From Parahalioglobus pacificus (GTDB taxonomy: Bacteria; Pseudomonadota; Gammaproteobacteria; Pseudomonadales; Halieaceae), in the NCBI RefSeq assembly GCF_014652275.1, contig NZ_BMYM01000001.1:744001-808000 (forward strand): a stretch of 64,000 nt of DNA. Direction: 5' to 3'. Below are positions 55,701 to 63,182 of this stretch, piece after piece; within the stretch, counting starts at the first letter, position 1, and the number at the start of each line of letters is the position of its first letter. Below the pieces are notes generated by a model. That model was not told the DNA's origin and made no database searches. It saw nothing but the letters and a program-made list of their open reading frames with translations. The position numbers and the translations under genes were made by a program.

Positions 55701-56672
55701 GTTTTCCAAGCCGGATTTTATGCCTTCTGCCTCGAGCAGGCCATTCAGTGCGCTGTAGTAATCTGCCAACTCCTTGAGGAAGCGTGTCTGGAAAAAGTCA
55801 AAAATAGCTGGCACTGCGGAGTGGGGGATGCCTTTACCGTTGAGGGCGGCATGGAACCCGCGGCACAGTTGGAGTATGTCATTGGGCACACGGATCTTGA
55901 GCGGGTCGGCCTGAATAACGTCGGCCATGCGAATGGTCAGAGCTTCCAGCGCTACCCTGTGCAACTCTTCCCCGGCGGTGACCATGCGATCAACCGCGAG
56001 AAAATCCTCGTACTCGTTGATATCAACCAGGTCGAGGTTGTTGGGACCATCAAGCGGCGACTGTTCTTCTACTTTTGCTGGGGTCAGATCGCCGTAATTG
56101 TCGCGCACCCGACCCAGGATAGCGTTGATGATCTCCCGTTCATTACGTTTGCAGGCGTTCATCGCCTCATAGAACAGGTTGTGACCCTGAGAACTGGTTT
56201 TGCTGGTGGACGCCAGGTCCAGAAGCTCGCCATTCAATGCATTGCAAAAGCTTTGCAGTTTGGTGTCCAGCAGCTCCAGCGCCTTGCTTTTCAGGGCGTC
56301 GATCAACGCGTTGTTGGGGGGCCGTTGGCTCCGCACTGGTGTCGCCGGTTGTTGAAGCTCGCCGCGCAATAGTTGATGCAGCGCTTCACACTGTAAGGCA
56401 TCGTTCGTTGTGTTTAATGAAACCACCAGCGCATGGGCGCGTAAGTTGCTAATGCTTGCATCGAAAGCCTGGGGCTTGCCAGACGGGGTGTTGATGCCTT
56501 CACAGTAGAAGCTTATCGCCGTGCCAATTTCGGGTGCTTCGTTCGTAACAGTCTGCGGCAGGAAAATCAGTTCGCCGTGATCGTTGTGCCTCACGCGTCC
56601 ATCAAGGCGCACTTTGCCCGGCAACATAACAATTGCTTTGGCGACGACTGCTTGTGCTGGGGTGGCAGACAT
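52704..56672 (-). CDS. DUF1631-GGDEF-EAL cyclic-di-GMP signalling protein
   Basis: 1322 residues. An N-terminal PilZ-like region (MLPGKVRLDGRVRH) leads into DUF1631 helices (to about 800). A linker precedes a GGDEF domain with the site RLGDDEF (about 965) and an EAL domain starting YELLL (about 1100). GGDEF is altered to GDDEF, and EAL to ELL. The other EAL residues look present: INLSG, FEITETG, DDFGTG and YVKIDG. It therefore probably degrades c-di-GMP, and cyclase activity is uncertain. No membrane segment is seen. The LuxR gene follows closely. Confidence 0.92.
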   Translation of the reverse strand: MSATPAQAVVAKAIVMLPGKVRLDGRVRHNDHGELIFLPQTVTNEAPEIGTAISFYCEGINTPSGKPQAFDASISNLRAHALVVSLNTTNDALQCEALHQLLRGELQQPATPVRSQRPPNNALIDALKSKALELLDTKLQSFCNALNGELLDLASTSKTSSQGHNLFYEAMNACKRNEREIINAILGRVRDNYGDLTPAKVEEQSPLDGPNNLDLVDINEYEDFLAVDRMVTAGEELHRVALEALTIRMADVIQADPLKIRVPNDILQLCRGFHAALNGKGIPHSAVPAIFDFFQTRFLKELADYYSALNGLLEAEGIKSGLENEISAKGTLLNRPQRQKPRKPAPRSQSTEDEQAPSEQQSEAQPTPWQSTDRAGSGDTAGRAQNDPMVEKVVDGVVDKITQKLQPTDLYRSVIDALNFRRGGGNSKNYGNPAASGETVVDDPSAPTSGDDASANLADADLLSSVLGALQQDSSARSAVQEGNSLRSYLAENAQNIDSLKDTAGLAPDTLNQLDLIDNLFGTIRSQVDVSQSLKPALGDLQIPLAKLALNEPQFFVDRGHSARAVLDKLSKLSSSANFPNKALENRVGEIVGNIVKDYDQDSSVFDSALSKIDKLVNQQESAHQRNVERVVRTQEGQERLAKAQREVDRVLGARIRPPSAPKALADLAEAGWRDMLVLTHVKEGANSPAWKDQVKNLDTLALWLTEQMNGSVEPDQQAQRSMESDSIIDMIGQQISSALPASIAHEPVLQEIKDTIAGECPVATKPISTPEKLTLTPRERRDKINTLPRLRRWVRRAEQVQTGTWLSYKDSSGHKQRMQLAWISEDKDRYIFVNERGQKSAELSSVQLARQLSRGVQPPPTADKMSLVDQSMYGTLEHVQKTLSFDRNHDALTKLINRSTFEDQMKRALRHAHRRGSRHAVLVLNIDNFGLVNDVYDRVNGDQVLLEFAKLLSQMHGKKTSSARLGDDEFGVLLIDRPLDKAMEVANKICKDIAASEMEIDGEKVTFTVSIGVAPIRDYSNSVDEVLQSASGAMGLAKDQGRNRAVQYTEEQSRIIEKREAQQRSKDDLEKALATDRFVLRAQPIVKSAADGSGMESKHYELLLSLTNKDGSLASPEEFIQSAERYGFMSLVDRWVVREAFQWISELIDAQKVVPSLAINLSGHSVTDDGFLDYLLEQISEFGVGTSKLCFEITETGTISNLVKAADFVRTFRNIGCKFSIDDFGTGLASHNYLRELPVDYVKIDGTFITNIHKNRNDYAMARSINDLAHFLGQETIAESVENDEIIETLQEIGVDYFQGWGVGRPKLLTDVTAELSQVET

Positions 56673-56772
56673 TGGCGTCCTTATTCGGCGTGGAATAACG
56701 ATCGGTCATGAAACCGGTCTTACAACCTCGTGAGTATACCCCGCGCCTCAGAGCACACAATCGGCTGCGGTC

Positions 56773-59013
56773 TCAAGATTGGACTTTTCTGGCTTTTTTA
56801 CGTTTACCCTTAATGGCCTTTTTAAAGCGTTGTTTATTGTCGTAATAGTGGAAGGGAATACGCCACCAGTTGGGTAGGGGTTGTTTCCATGCGAGGGTAT
56901 AGGCCTCTGCAAAATGCTCCCGGTCGAGCCAGTTCAATTTGTAAGCGATACGCATAAGGTCGGCCAGTCGCTGGCGCGTTGTCAGTTTGGAGCCAGGGCC
57001 ACGCCACACCCAGGCGCGCCCGATGTCGATCAACATCGGTTCGATGTTGCCGGCGTCATCTTGTCTGAGCAGCAGATTGCCAGCTGACAGATCCTTGTGT
57101 GCGATTTGTGCGTTGTGCATGCGGCAGACGAAGCCCGCCAGCAAGGTGTACCAGCCACTTTTATCGAGACCGCGATAACTGGTCTCTCCCTCTCTGAAAG
57201 CGGCATACACCTCACGCGCGGAGAACGCATCGGGAATGAACTCGCAGACATACCAGGAATCTTTAACCCCAGGCTGATGATGCCGTTCAAAATAGGCCCT
57301 TGGCATGGGCGTGTTGATCCCGCGCTGAACCATCGTCACCGCATTATCCCAGTGACGGCGTCCCTTGCTGGGTTTGAGCAGATAGGTGAGCCGCTTGATG
57401 CCGGCAACGCGATTCAGTTTTACCGACAGGGCGGGCGCAACTCCGCTGCTGTCATCGATATTCCATATGCGGTTACGTGTATCGCGCAATACGGCGCGCT
57501 CAGGCTGCTTCAGCAGAGTCTGCGGAAGCAGACTCGCCAATCGCTGCTGTGCCTGCCCGGAATCACTCTCAGGGGACAGCATTACGGCGCCGCGCCATTC
57601 AGGCGTGGTCGAGGGCAGCGATACCCCTCGCTCTGTGTGCAGTTGTTGGCCGAGTACTTGAGACAGCTTGCCAATGGTGGGCTGGGCGTTTGTCGCCAGT
57701 TCGAGCCAGACAGGGTGCTCCGAGATAACGACTGGCGCGTCGATCTCATGACCGTTTTGATCGAACCAGCCAAGGCTCTGTGTCTCGAGCCCGGGTAACA
57801 CCTCTGCCACGGCGCGTGTCTGGTTGTCGCGACACCACAGAACCAAATGTTGCCCGCGAGCTGAACTCACCTGGAAAACAGAGAGGCCATCCTCGTCGTG
57901 GGTCAGACAACGTAGCTCGCTGCTTGCTACTTGCAAACGTGTGTATGCCAAGGCGGCAAAGGCAGGTCGCTTTCGCCAGCTGGCAGCGCCCGCGCGTAGC
58001 TGCCGGTACCAGCTCACCTGGTCAATCTCCGGATAGTCGCGCAGTCCGTCGTCAATGATGCCATCGCGGCCGCAGACCAGCGGTCCCCAGTAAACACGCT
58101 CCAAAGCACCGCTCGCTGCTGCGAGCAAGAGATAACGCACCAGGTAGTCCGACTGTTTCTGTTCAGGCCTGGGTGAACGTCTGGCCAGTCGTTTAACGGT
58201 CCATCCGGTGTAGGTGCACCACAGGCGAGGGCTTCCATGCAGGGCGCCCAGCGCCGCAAGGAGTCGCGCTTTCTTTATCAGGTTCAGCTTGAGCAGTGGC
58301 GTGGCGAGCGCGCCGGCAACTCTGTGATCATAGGCCTCTGGCTCAATGACGCGCTCAACGAATAAGTTGTCGGTGTGCACAGCCGGCGGCCGGCCCTGCG
58401 CAGCAATCTTCTCCAGAAAGGCGCTGTTATACAGAGGCTCGAAATCGGATACGTTGGGTCCCGCCAATGTCACGCTGAAACGGTCGGCCGCTTCCTGCGC
58501 GACATGCCAGGCCACCGGGAGCGTGCGGTAATCAAAGCCAGACCACCGTGCTCGGTTAGGCGTGGCGCCAATCTCGAAAACCGCGAGTGCTTTCCCATAA
58601 CGCTCGAACACTGTCTCAAGGAAGTCGCGCCAATGCTCCATTGATTCCGCTTCATTGAGTCTTGCGGCCTGTTCAGGTAGCGGGAAAAGGTTGAGCAGCA
58701 CCGAGAGGCCCTGCGCCAATGCAGCGCGCAAAAGCCGCTCGCCGGGGCCGTCCAGCGCGTCGTAGCTCAAATCCATGCGCACCTGAGTGAGTCCAAGCTC
58801 TCCAATCAGTGCTAGCAGATGACTGTCGTCAGCGGGATCCTCGCCGGGTGCTATGTTGATTCCGAAAAAGTCATCGTCAACGGTTGCTGATGCCTGTGGT
58901 GTTGAAGGCAAGTTCAGCAGGCGCAGACTGCTGCCAAAAGCCCGTAATAGCGCACCTGCGTTTCCACGTTTGGACGCGAGCTTGCCAGTTGGTTCGTCAG
59001 GGTGTGATGACAC
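56773..59013 (-). CDS. Fusion of a glycosidase-like domain with a lipopolysaccharide-kinase-like domain
   Basis: 746 residues. The N-terminal part (about 45-400) reads like a glycosyl-hydrolase clan A TIM barrel (FFGINIAPGEDP, VRMDLSYDALDG, VFEIGATPNRARW). The C-terminal 240 residues are a WaaP/KdkA-type kinase, with HKDLSAGNLLL as the catalytic loop (near 640) and LIDIGRAW as the DFG-like metal loop. A basic tail ends the protein. Such kinases phosphorylate heptose or Kdo in lipopolysaccharide core. No signal peptide is seen, so the barrel is probably cytoplasmic. The fusion is unusual. Confidence 0.72.
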   Translation of the reverse strand: MSSHPDEPTGKLASKRGNAGALLRAFGSSLRLLNLPSTPQASATVDDDFFGINIAPGEDPADDSHLLALIGELGLTQVRMDLSYDALDGPGERLLRAALAQGLSVLLNLFPLPEQAARLNEAESMEHWRDFLETVFERYGKALAVFEIGATPNRARWSGFDYRTLPVAWHVAQEAADRFSVTLAGPNVSDFEPLYNSAFLEKIAAQGRPPAVHTDNLFVERVIEPEAYDHRVAGALATPLLKLNLIKKARLLAALGALHGSPRLWCTYTGWTVKRLARRSPRPEQKQSDYLVRYLLLAAASGALERVYWGPLVCGRDGIIDDGLRDYPEIDQVSWYRQLRAGAASWRKRPAFAALAYTRLQVASSELRCLTHDEDGLSVFQVSSARGQHLVLWCRDNQTRAVAEVLPGLETQSLGWFDQNGHEIDAPVVISEHPVWLELATNAQPTIGKLSQVLGQQLHTERGVSLPSTTPEWRGAVMLSPESDSGQAQQRLASLLPQTLLKQPERAVLRDTRNRIWNIDDSSGVAPALSVKLNRVAGIKRLTYLLKPSKGRRHWDNAVTMVQRGINTPMPRAYFERHHQPGVKDSWYVCEFIPDAFSAREVYAAFREGETSYRGLDKSGWYTLLAGFVCRMHNAQIAHKDLSAGNLLLRQDDAGNIEPMLIDIGRAWVWRGPGSKLTTRQRLADLMRIAYKLNWLDREHFAEAYTLAWKQPLPNWWRIPFHYYDNKQRFKKAIKGKRKKARKVQS

Positions 59014-59054
59014 GGACTACAACACGTATTGGGCAGTGAGTGACGTTACGCGCG

Positions 59055-59828
59055 TCACTCGGTGTTCGCCGCATCCAGGAAGGCCGGTTTTTCGCCGCCG
59101 CCGTGGATGGCAAAGCTGGTGCCTGAGACGTAGGAGGAGAGGTCCGAGGCCAAAAACAGGCAGGCATTGCCTATATCTTTCGGTACGGCCATACGGCCTA
59201 GCGGAATCGTAGCGCCCACAGCTGCGATGCCATCTTCGTCACCATAATGCAGGTGAGACTGTTCCGTTTGAGTCAGGCCAACAACCAGCGCATTAACGCG
59301 AACTTTGGGAGCCCACTCCACGGCGAGAGAGGTGCCCAGGTTGACCAGGCCGGCCTTGGCCGCGCCATACGCTGCTGTGCCGGGTGAGGGGCGTAGGGTG
59401 CTCACGCTGGCAATGTTGATAATACTGCCGCCGCTTCTCTGCCGTTGCATCACGCGATTGGCTGCCTGACTGAAATTCAGCGGTGCGATCAGGTTGAGTC
59501 GGATAATGGCTTCGGAAAAACGCGGTGAGGCAGTGGCTGCTTCGGCATAGGGAGCGCCGCCCGCGTTATTGACCAACACGTCCAGGCGGCCAAAGGTATC
59601 GCTGACAAAGTCCACACAGGCCTGGACCTGATCAATGTCGCGCACGTCGCAGGGGGTGAACAGGGCGATGCGGCCCTCAGCCTGGGGCAGTGACTCGGGT
59701 TCGGCGCGCCCACAGATCACAACGTCTGCCCCGGCCGCCAGAAAGCATTCGCTGATGCCTTTGCCGATGCCCTTGCCGCCACCGGTTACCAGCACGGCTT
59801 TGCCGGTAAGGTTCACTGGATTTTCCAT
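59055..59828 (-). CDS. Short-chain dehydrogenase/reductase
   Basis: 257 residues, classical SDR size. TGGGKGIGKG binds NAD(P), NNAGG and the Ser before YGAAKAGLVNLG (YxxxK) complete the active site. FabG-like enzymes of this kind reduce 3-oxoacyl or other ketone substrates. It is divergent from the F420 operon with 194 bp between the start codons. It is a standard NAD(P) SDR fold, so nothing suggests that it uses F420. Confidence 0.9.
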   Translation of the reverse strand: MENPVNLTGKAVLVTGGGKGIGKGISECFLAAGADVVICGRAEPESLPQAEGRIALFTPCDVRDIDQVQACVDFVSDTFGRLDVLVNNAGGAPYAEAATASPRFSEAIIRLNLIAPLNFSQAANRVMQRQRSGGSIINIASVSTLRPSPGTAAYGAAKAGLVNLGTSLAVEWAPKVRVNALVVGLTQTEQSHLHYGDEDGIAAVGATIPLGRMAVPKDIGNACLFLASDLSSYVSGTSFAIHGGGEKPAFLDAANTE

Positions 59829-59863
59829 GCGGTTTGACTCCCCGTACTACCCCGCAAACCCGC

Positions 59864-59892
59864 TTGTTTACGCAGTTTGTTTTACCTAAGAT
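59864..59892 (+). promoter_or_regulatory. Possible promoter of the F420 operon
   Basis: TTGTTT (59864-59869) and TAAGAT (59887-59892) are 17 bp apart, with three and four matches to the sigma-70 consensus. They lie 131 bp before the first F420 gene. Weak, and the only candidate found by eye. Confidence 0.3.
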
Positions 59893-60022
59893 GCCGAAGC
59901 GCTGCCATCCTAACTCAATTGCTACAGCGCGGGAAACGCCGCGTCGATAGCGTCCCCTGGACCATCGAATGCGATTGCATGTGCAGCCTTTGCCCGCCAG
60001 TTCTCTAAAGGAAAACCCTACT

Positions 60023-60709
60023 ATGACAACCGAATCCTTACCCGTTCTCTCCATTCTTGGCGGCACCGGCGACCTTGGCACCGGACTCGCGCGGCGTTGG
60101 GCGCAGGCCGGCTACCGTGTCATTATTGGCTCGCGCACGCTGGAAAAAGCGCAGGCCGCGGTGAGCGACCTGCAGGAAGTGATGGCTGAGCGTGGTGTCG
60201 CAGATATTCAGGTGGAAGCCATGGATAACGATGCCGCAGCCGCGGCAGGCGATATCGTTACCTTAACGGTGCCTTTTTCGCACCAGGCCTCCACTCTTGA
60301 GCAGGTCAAACCTGCCCTTGCCGGAAAGATTCTGATTGATGTGACCGTGCCCCTGGTTCCGCCCAAAGTCGCGCGTGTACAACTGCCCGAAGGCGGGAGC
60401 GCAGGCCAGATTGCGCAGGCCATTCTCGGTGAGGAAGTGGCTGTAGTGTCTGCCTTCCAGAACGTGGCGGCGCATCACCTTCAGGAAGGTAAGGGGATCG
60501 CTTGCGATGTATTGGTTTGTGGGAACAAGAAAGATGCGCGTGCGCAGGTGATTACCTTGGTTGAGGCCGCCGGAATGCGCGGCTACCACGCCGGCATGAT
60601 TTACAACGCCGCCGCTGCCGAGGCGCTGACCTCGGTGCTGATAACGATCAACAAACAGTATGGATGCCACGCGGGTATTAAGATCAGTGGATTGGGCGAG
60701 GATGAATGA
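60023..60709 (+). CDS. npdG: F420-dependent NADP oxidoreductase (Fno/NpdG)
   Basis: 228 residues from the ATG at 60023 (AAAGGA upstream). The N-terminal SILGGTGDLGTGLARRW loop, followed by IIGSRT, binds NADP(H); the family has the glycine-rich GGTGxxG form. It transfers hydride between NADPH and F420, providing F420H2 for other enzymes. Length agrees with archaeal and actinobacterial Fno (about 210-240). It is the first gene of a run with cofE, cofD, cofC and cofG, and its stop overlaps the cofE start (ATGA). This context makes the call firm. Confidence 0.92.
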   Translation: MTTESLPVLSILGGTGDLGTGLARRWAQAGYRVIIGSRTLEKAQAAVSDLQEVMAERGVADIQVEAMDNDAAAAAGDIVTLTVPFSHQASTLEQVKPALAGKILIDVTVPLVPPKVARVQLPEGGSAGQIAQAILGEEVAVVSAFQNVAAHHLQEGKGIACDVLVCGNKKDARAQVITLVEAAGMRGYHAGMIYNAAAAEALTSVLITINKQYGCHAGIKISGLGEDE

Positions 60710-61485
60710 CGGGTGCGCTAAGCCTGCATGCCCTTGAGCGGTTTCCGCTGGTAGAACCCGGTGATGATCTCTGTGAACTGATTATCGCTGCGCTCGCAGA
60801 CAATGAATTGTCGCTGCGCAGCGGTGATGCCCTAGTTCTGGCGCAGAAGATTGTCTCCAAGGCAGAGGGTCGCTACGCCAACTTTGAAGATGTGATCCCC
60901 GGCGACAGGGCTTTTGAGTTGGCAGAGCAAGCCAATAAGGACCCTCGTCTGGTGGAGCTGATCCTGTCCGAAGCTCGCGATGTTGTCAGAGTGCGACCAG
61001 GGGTGATCATCGTTGAGCACCGCAACGGATACATCATGGCCAATGCGGGCATTGATCGCTCCAACATTGAGACGTCTGAACAATCACCTCGCGCGCTGTT
61101 GCTGCCTGAAGCACCGGATGCGTCAGCCCGGTCACTCCGCGATAGCCTCAAGGCGCGCCTGGGCGTGGACGTCGGGGTGGTCATTAACGATTCGGTGGGC
61201 CGGGCCTGGCGAATGGGCACGGTAGGCATGACACTGGGATGTGCTGGCTTTCCGCCGTTGTTCAACCAGATGGGCGAACAGGATCTGTTCGGCAATGTGC
61301 TGGAAGTCACCGAATCGGCTGTGGCAGATGAACTCTCTGCTGCGGCATCCCTGGTCATGGGGCAGGCGGCAGAGGGTTGCCCGGTGGTGGTTGCCCGCGG
61401 CGTGGATGCGCTGGTGTCCATGGCGGAACCTGATGCCACGTCTGAGGCGCTTATCAGACCTCGTGAAATGGATATGTTTCGGTGA
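60706..61485 (+). CDS. cofE: Coenzyme F420-0:L-glutamate ligase
   Basis: 259 residues, the size of stand-alone archaeal CofE; the C-terminal nitroreductase-like domain of mycobacterial FbiB is absent. VLAQKIVSKAEGRYAN near the N-terminus, EHRNGYIMANAGIDRSN and VVINDSVGRAWR are strongly conserved CofE segments that bind GTP, metal and F420-0. It adds the first glutamates to F420-0 using GTP. Both ends overlap neighbouring genes by four bases, so it is coupled in the operon. Confidence 0.95.
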   Translation: MTGALSLHALERFPLVEPGDDLCELIIAALADNELSLRSGDALVLAQKIVSKAEGRYANFEDVIPGDRAFELAEQANKDPRLVELILSEARDVVRVRPGVIIVEHRNGYIMANAGIDRSNIETSEQSPRALLLPEAPDASARSLRDSLKARLGVDVGVVINDSVGRAWRMGTVGMTLGCAGFPPLFNQMGEQDLFGNVLEVTESAVADELSAAASLVMGQAAEGCPVVVARGVDALVSMAEPDATSEALIRPREMDMFR

Positions 61486-62450
61486 GCACGAGGCGAATTC
61501 TTGCGCTGTCCGGCGGAGTAGGGGGTGCAAAACTGTGCCTGGGGCTTCAAGAAGCCCTTGCGCCGGGGCAGTTGCAGGTGATCGCCAACACGGCTGATGA
61601 TTTCAACCATCTGGGCCTGCGTATTTGCCCCGATATCGATACGTTGCTCTACACCTTGTCAGGTTTGTCAGACCCCGAGCGCGGCTGGGGGCGGGCGGGT
61701 GAATCCTGGACAGTGCTGGAGTCGCTGGGCGAACTGGGAGGCGACACCTGGTTCCAACTGGGCGACAAGGACCTGGCAACACATCTTTACCGCACACACC
61801 AGCTTGATCAGGGCGGCACACTTACCGAAGTGACGCAGGCTCTGGCACAGCAAATGGGCGTCACCGCCCGTATTTTTCCGATGAGCGACAGCCCTGTTGC
61901 CACCCGTGTGTTCAGCGATGAAGGCAAGCTGCCGTTTCAGGAATACTTTGTTGCAAGACGTTGTGAGCCTCGGGTGACAGACTTTGAGTTTGAGGGTCTG
62001 GCCAGTGCGGGTGTGAGTGCGCGGCTAGCGCGGGCAATGGCCGATCAAACGCCAGACCTGGTGATCGTGTGCCCTTCCAACCCTTTTGTCAGCATCGATC
62101 CGATTCTCGGTGTTCCCGGTATGCGCTCCCTGCTGGACGCGTTGCAGGTGCCTGTGGTGGCAGTTTCGCCCATTGTGTCGGGTATGGCGATTAAAGGCCC
62201 CGCCGCGAAAATGATGGAAGAACTGGGTATGCCCGTCACTGCGAGCGGCGTTGCGCAGCATTACGGCCAGCAACATCCGGGGCTGCTGGATGCCTTCGTG
62301 ATCGATGAGAGTGACGCTACACTGGTAGCTGATTGTGAGAGCACCGGTGTGGAGGTGCATGTTATGCCGACGGTAATGCGCAGCCTGGGTGATAAGCAGG
62401 CATTGGCAGATCGCCTCATTGCCCTGTGCGCGACGGGGACGGCGGACTAA
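61482..62450 (+). CDS. cofD: 2-phospho-L-lactate (or phosphoenolpyruvate) transferase CofD/FbiA
   Basis: 322 residues starting at a GTG that overlaps the cofE stop. [15 protein letters not shown] and [20 protein letters not shown] are hallmark CofD motifs for the guanylylated phospho-acid and for the deazaflavin Fo. The enzyme joins Fo with lactyl- or enolpyruvyl-diphospho-guanosine to form F420-0 or its dehydro form. The sequence does not say which three-carbon acid is used. The cofC start lies four bases after its stop. Confidence 0.95.
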   Translation: MSTRRILALSGGVGGAKLCLGLQEALAPGQLQVIANTADDFNHLGLRICPDIDTLLYTLSGLSDPERGWGRAGESWTVLESLGELGGDTWFQLGDKDLATHLYRTHQLDQGGTLTEVTQALAQQMGVTARIFPMSDSPVATRVFSDEGKLPFQEYFVARRCEPRVTDFEFEGLASAGVSARLARAMADQTPDLVIVCPSNPFVSIDPILGVPGMRSLLDALQVPVVAVSPIVSGMAIKGPAAKMMEELGMPVTASGVAQHYGQQHPGLLDAFVIDESDATLVADCESTGVEVHVMPTVMRSLGDKQALADRLIALCATGTAD

Positions 62451-62454
62451 CCTG

Positions 62455-63177
62455 ATGTTGCACGCCTTGTTGCCACTCAAGGATTTGAGCAACGCCAAGA
62501 CACGGCTCAGTGGTGTTTTGTCGCTGTCCCGGCGCAGGGCGCTGGCGCAGGCAATGGCCGAGGATGTGCTGCAGTGCTTGCTGCACCACCCGAAAATCAC
62601 CACAGTCACGCTGCTATCACCCGACCCCGCCGCGCCTCATTTGGCGGCGTCATCGGGTGCGCGTTACTTGGATGAGCGTTCTCTAGGGTCCAGCGGCTTG
62701 AATGGCGTGCTCACCGAAGCGCTCAGTCAGCAGGGTGACGCTGCGCTGCACCATCTGATTGCGCACGGGGACTTACCCGCGCTGAGCGCCGGTGACATCA
62801 GTCTTGCTGTGGAAGCGCTGCAATCAACCGACGTAGTGATAGGGTCAGATCTGGCCGGGCAAGGGACTAATCTGCTGGCATTCAGGGGCGGGCGGCAGCC
62901 GCAACTGGCCTTCGGCACAGATAGTTACACCCGTCATAGGGCTGCCGCCGAGCAGGCTGGTTTGATCTGCAAAAATTTGCAAACATCAGGGATCGGCTTT
63001 GATGTTGACGCACCTGCGGATCTGGCGACCTTATTGGCGCTTTACCGGAAAGGGGCGTTAGGGAACCACACCAGCCGCTTGTTGCAGGCGGGCTTGGCCG
63101 AGCGGCTGTCGCTGGTTATTGATAGCCTGCAAACCCAGCCCTGTGACGATGGGGCAGCGGAGCGTAGCGAGGGATAA
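62455..63177 (+). CDS. cofC: 2-phospho-L-lactate guanylyltransferase CofC/FbiD
   Basis: 240 residues from the ATG at 62455. LLPLKDLSNAKTRLSG is the nucleotide-binding start of the CofC/MobA-like fold, and DLPALSAGDI and GTNLLAF follow. It activates a phosphorylated three-carbon acid (2-phospholactate, phosphoenolpyruvate or 3-phosphoglycerate, depending on lineage) with GTP for CofD. The C-terminal 30 residues are extra and of low conservation. It is a separate gene here, not fused to cofE or cofD. Confidence 0.92.
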   Translation: MLHALLPLKDLSNAKTRLSGVLSLSRRRALAQAMAEDVLQCLLHHPKITTVTLLSPDPAAPHLAASSGARYLDERSLGSSGLNGVLTEALSQQGDAALHHLIAHGDLPALSAGDISLAVEALQSTDVVIGSDLAGQGTNLLAFRGGRQPQLAFGTDSYTRHRAAAEQAGLICKNLQTSGIGFDVDAPADLATLLALYRKGALGNHTSRLLQAGLAERLSLVIDSLQTQPCDDGAAERSEG

Positions 63178-63182
63178 TCGAG

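Noticed and set aside
55590-56372. A 260-codon rightward open frame over the DUF1631 gene
   Set aside because: Antisense to a well-supported gene on the minus strand, with no start site; high GC keeps such frames open.
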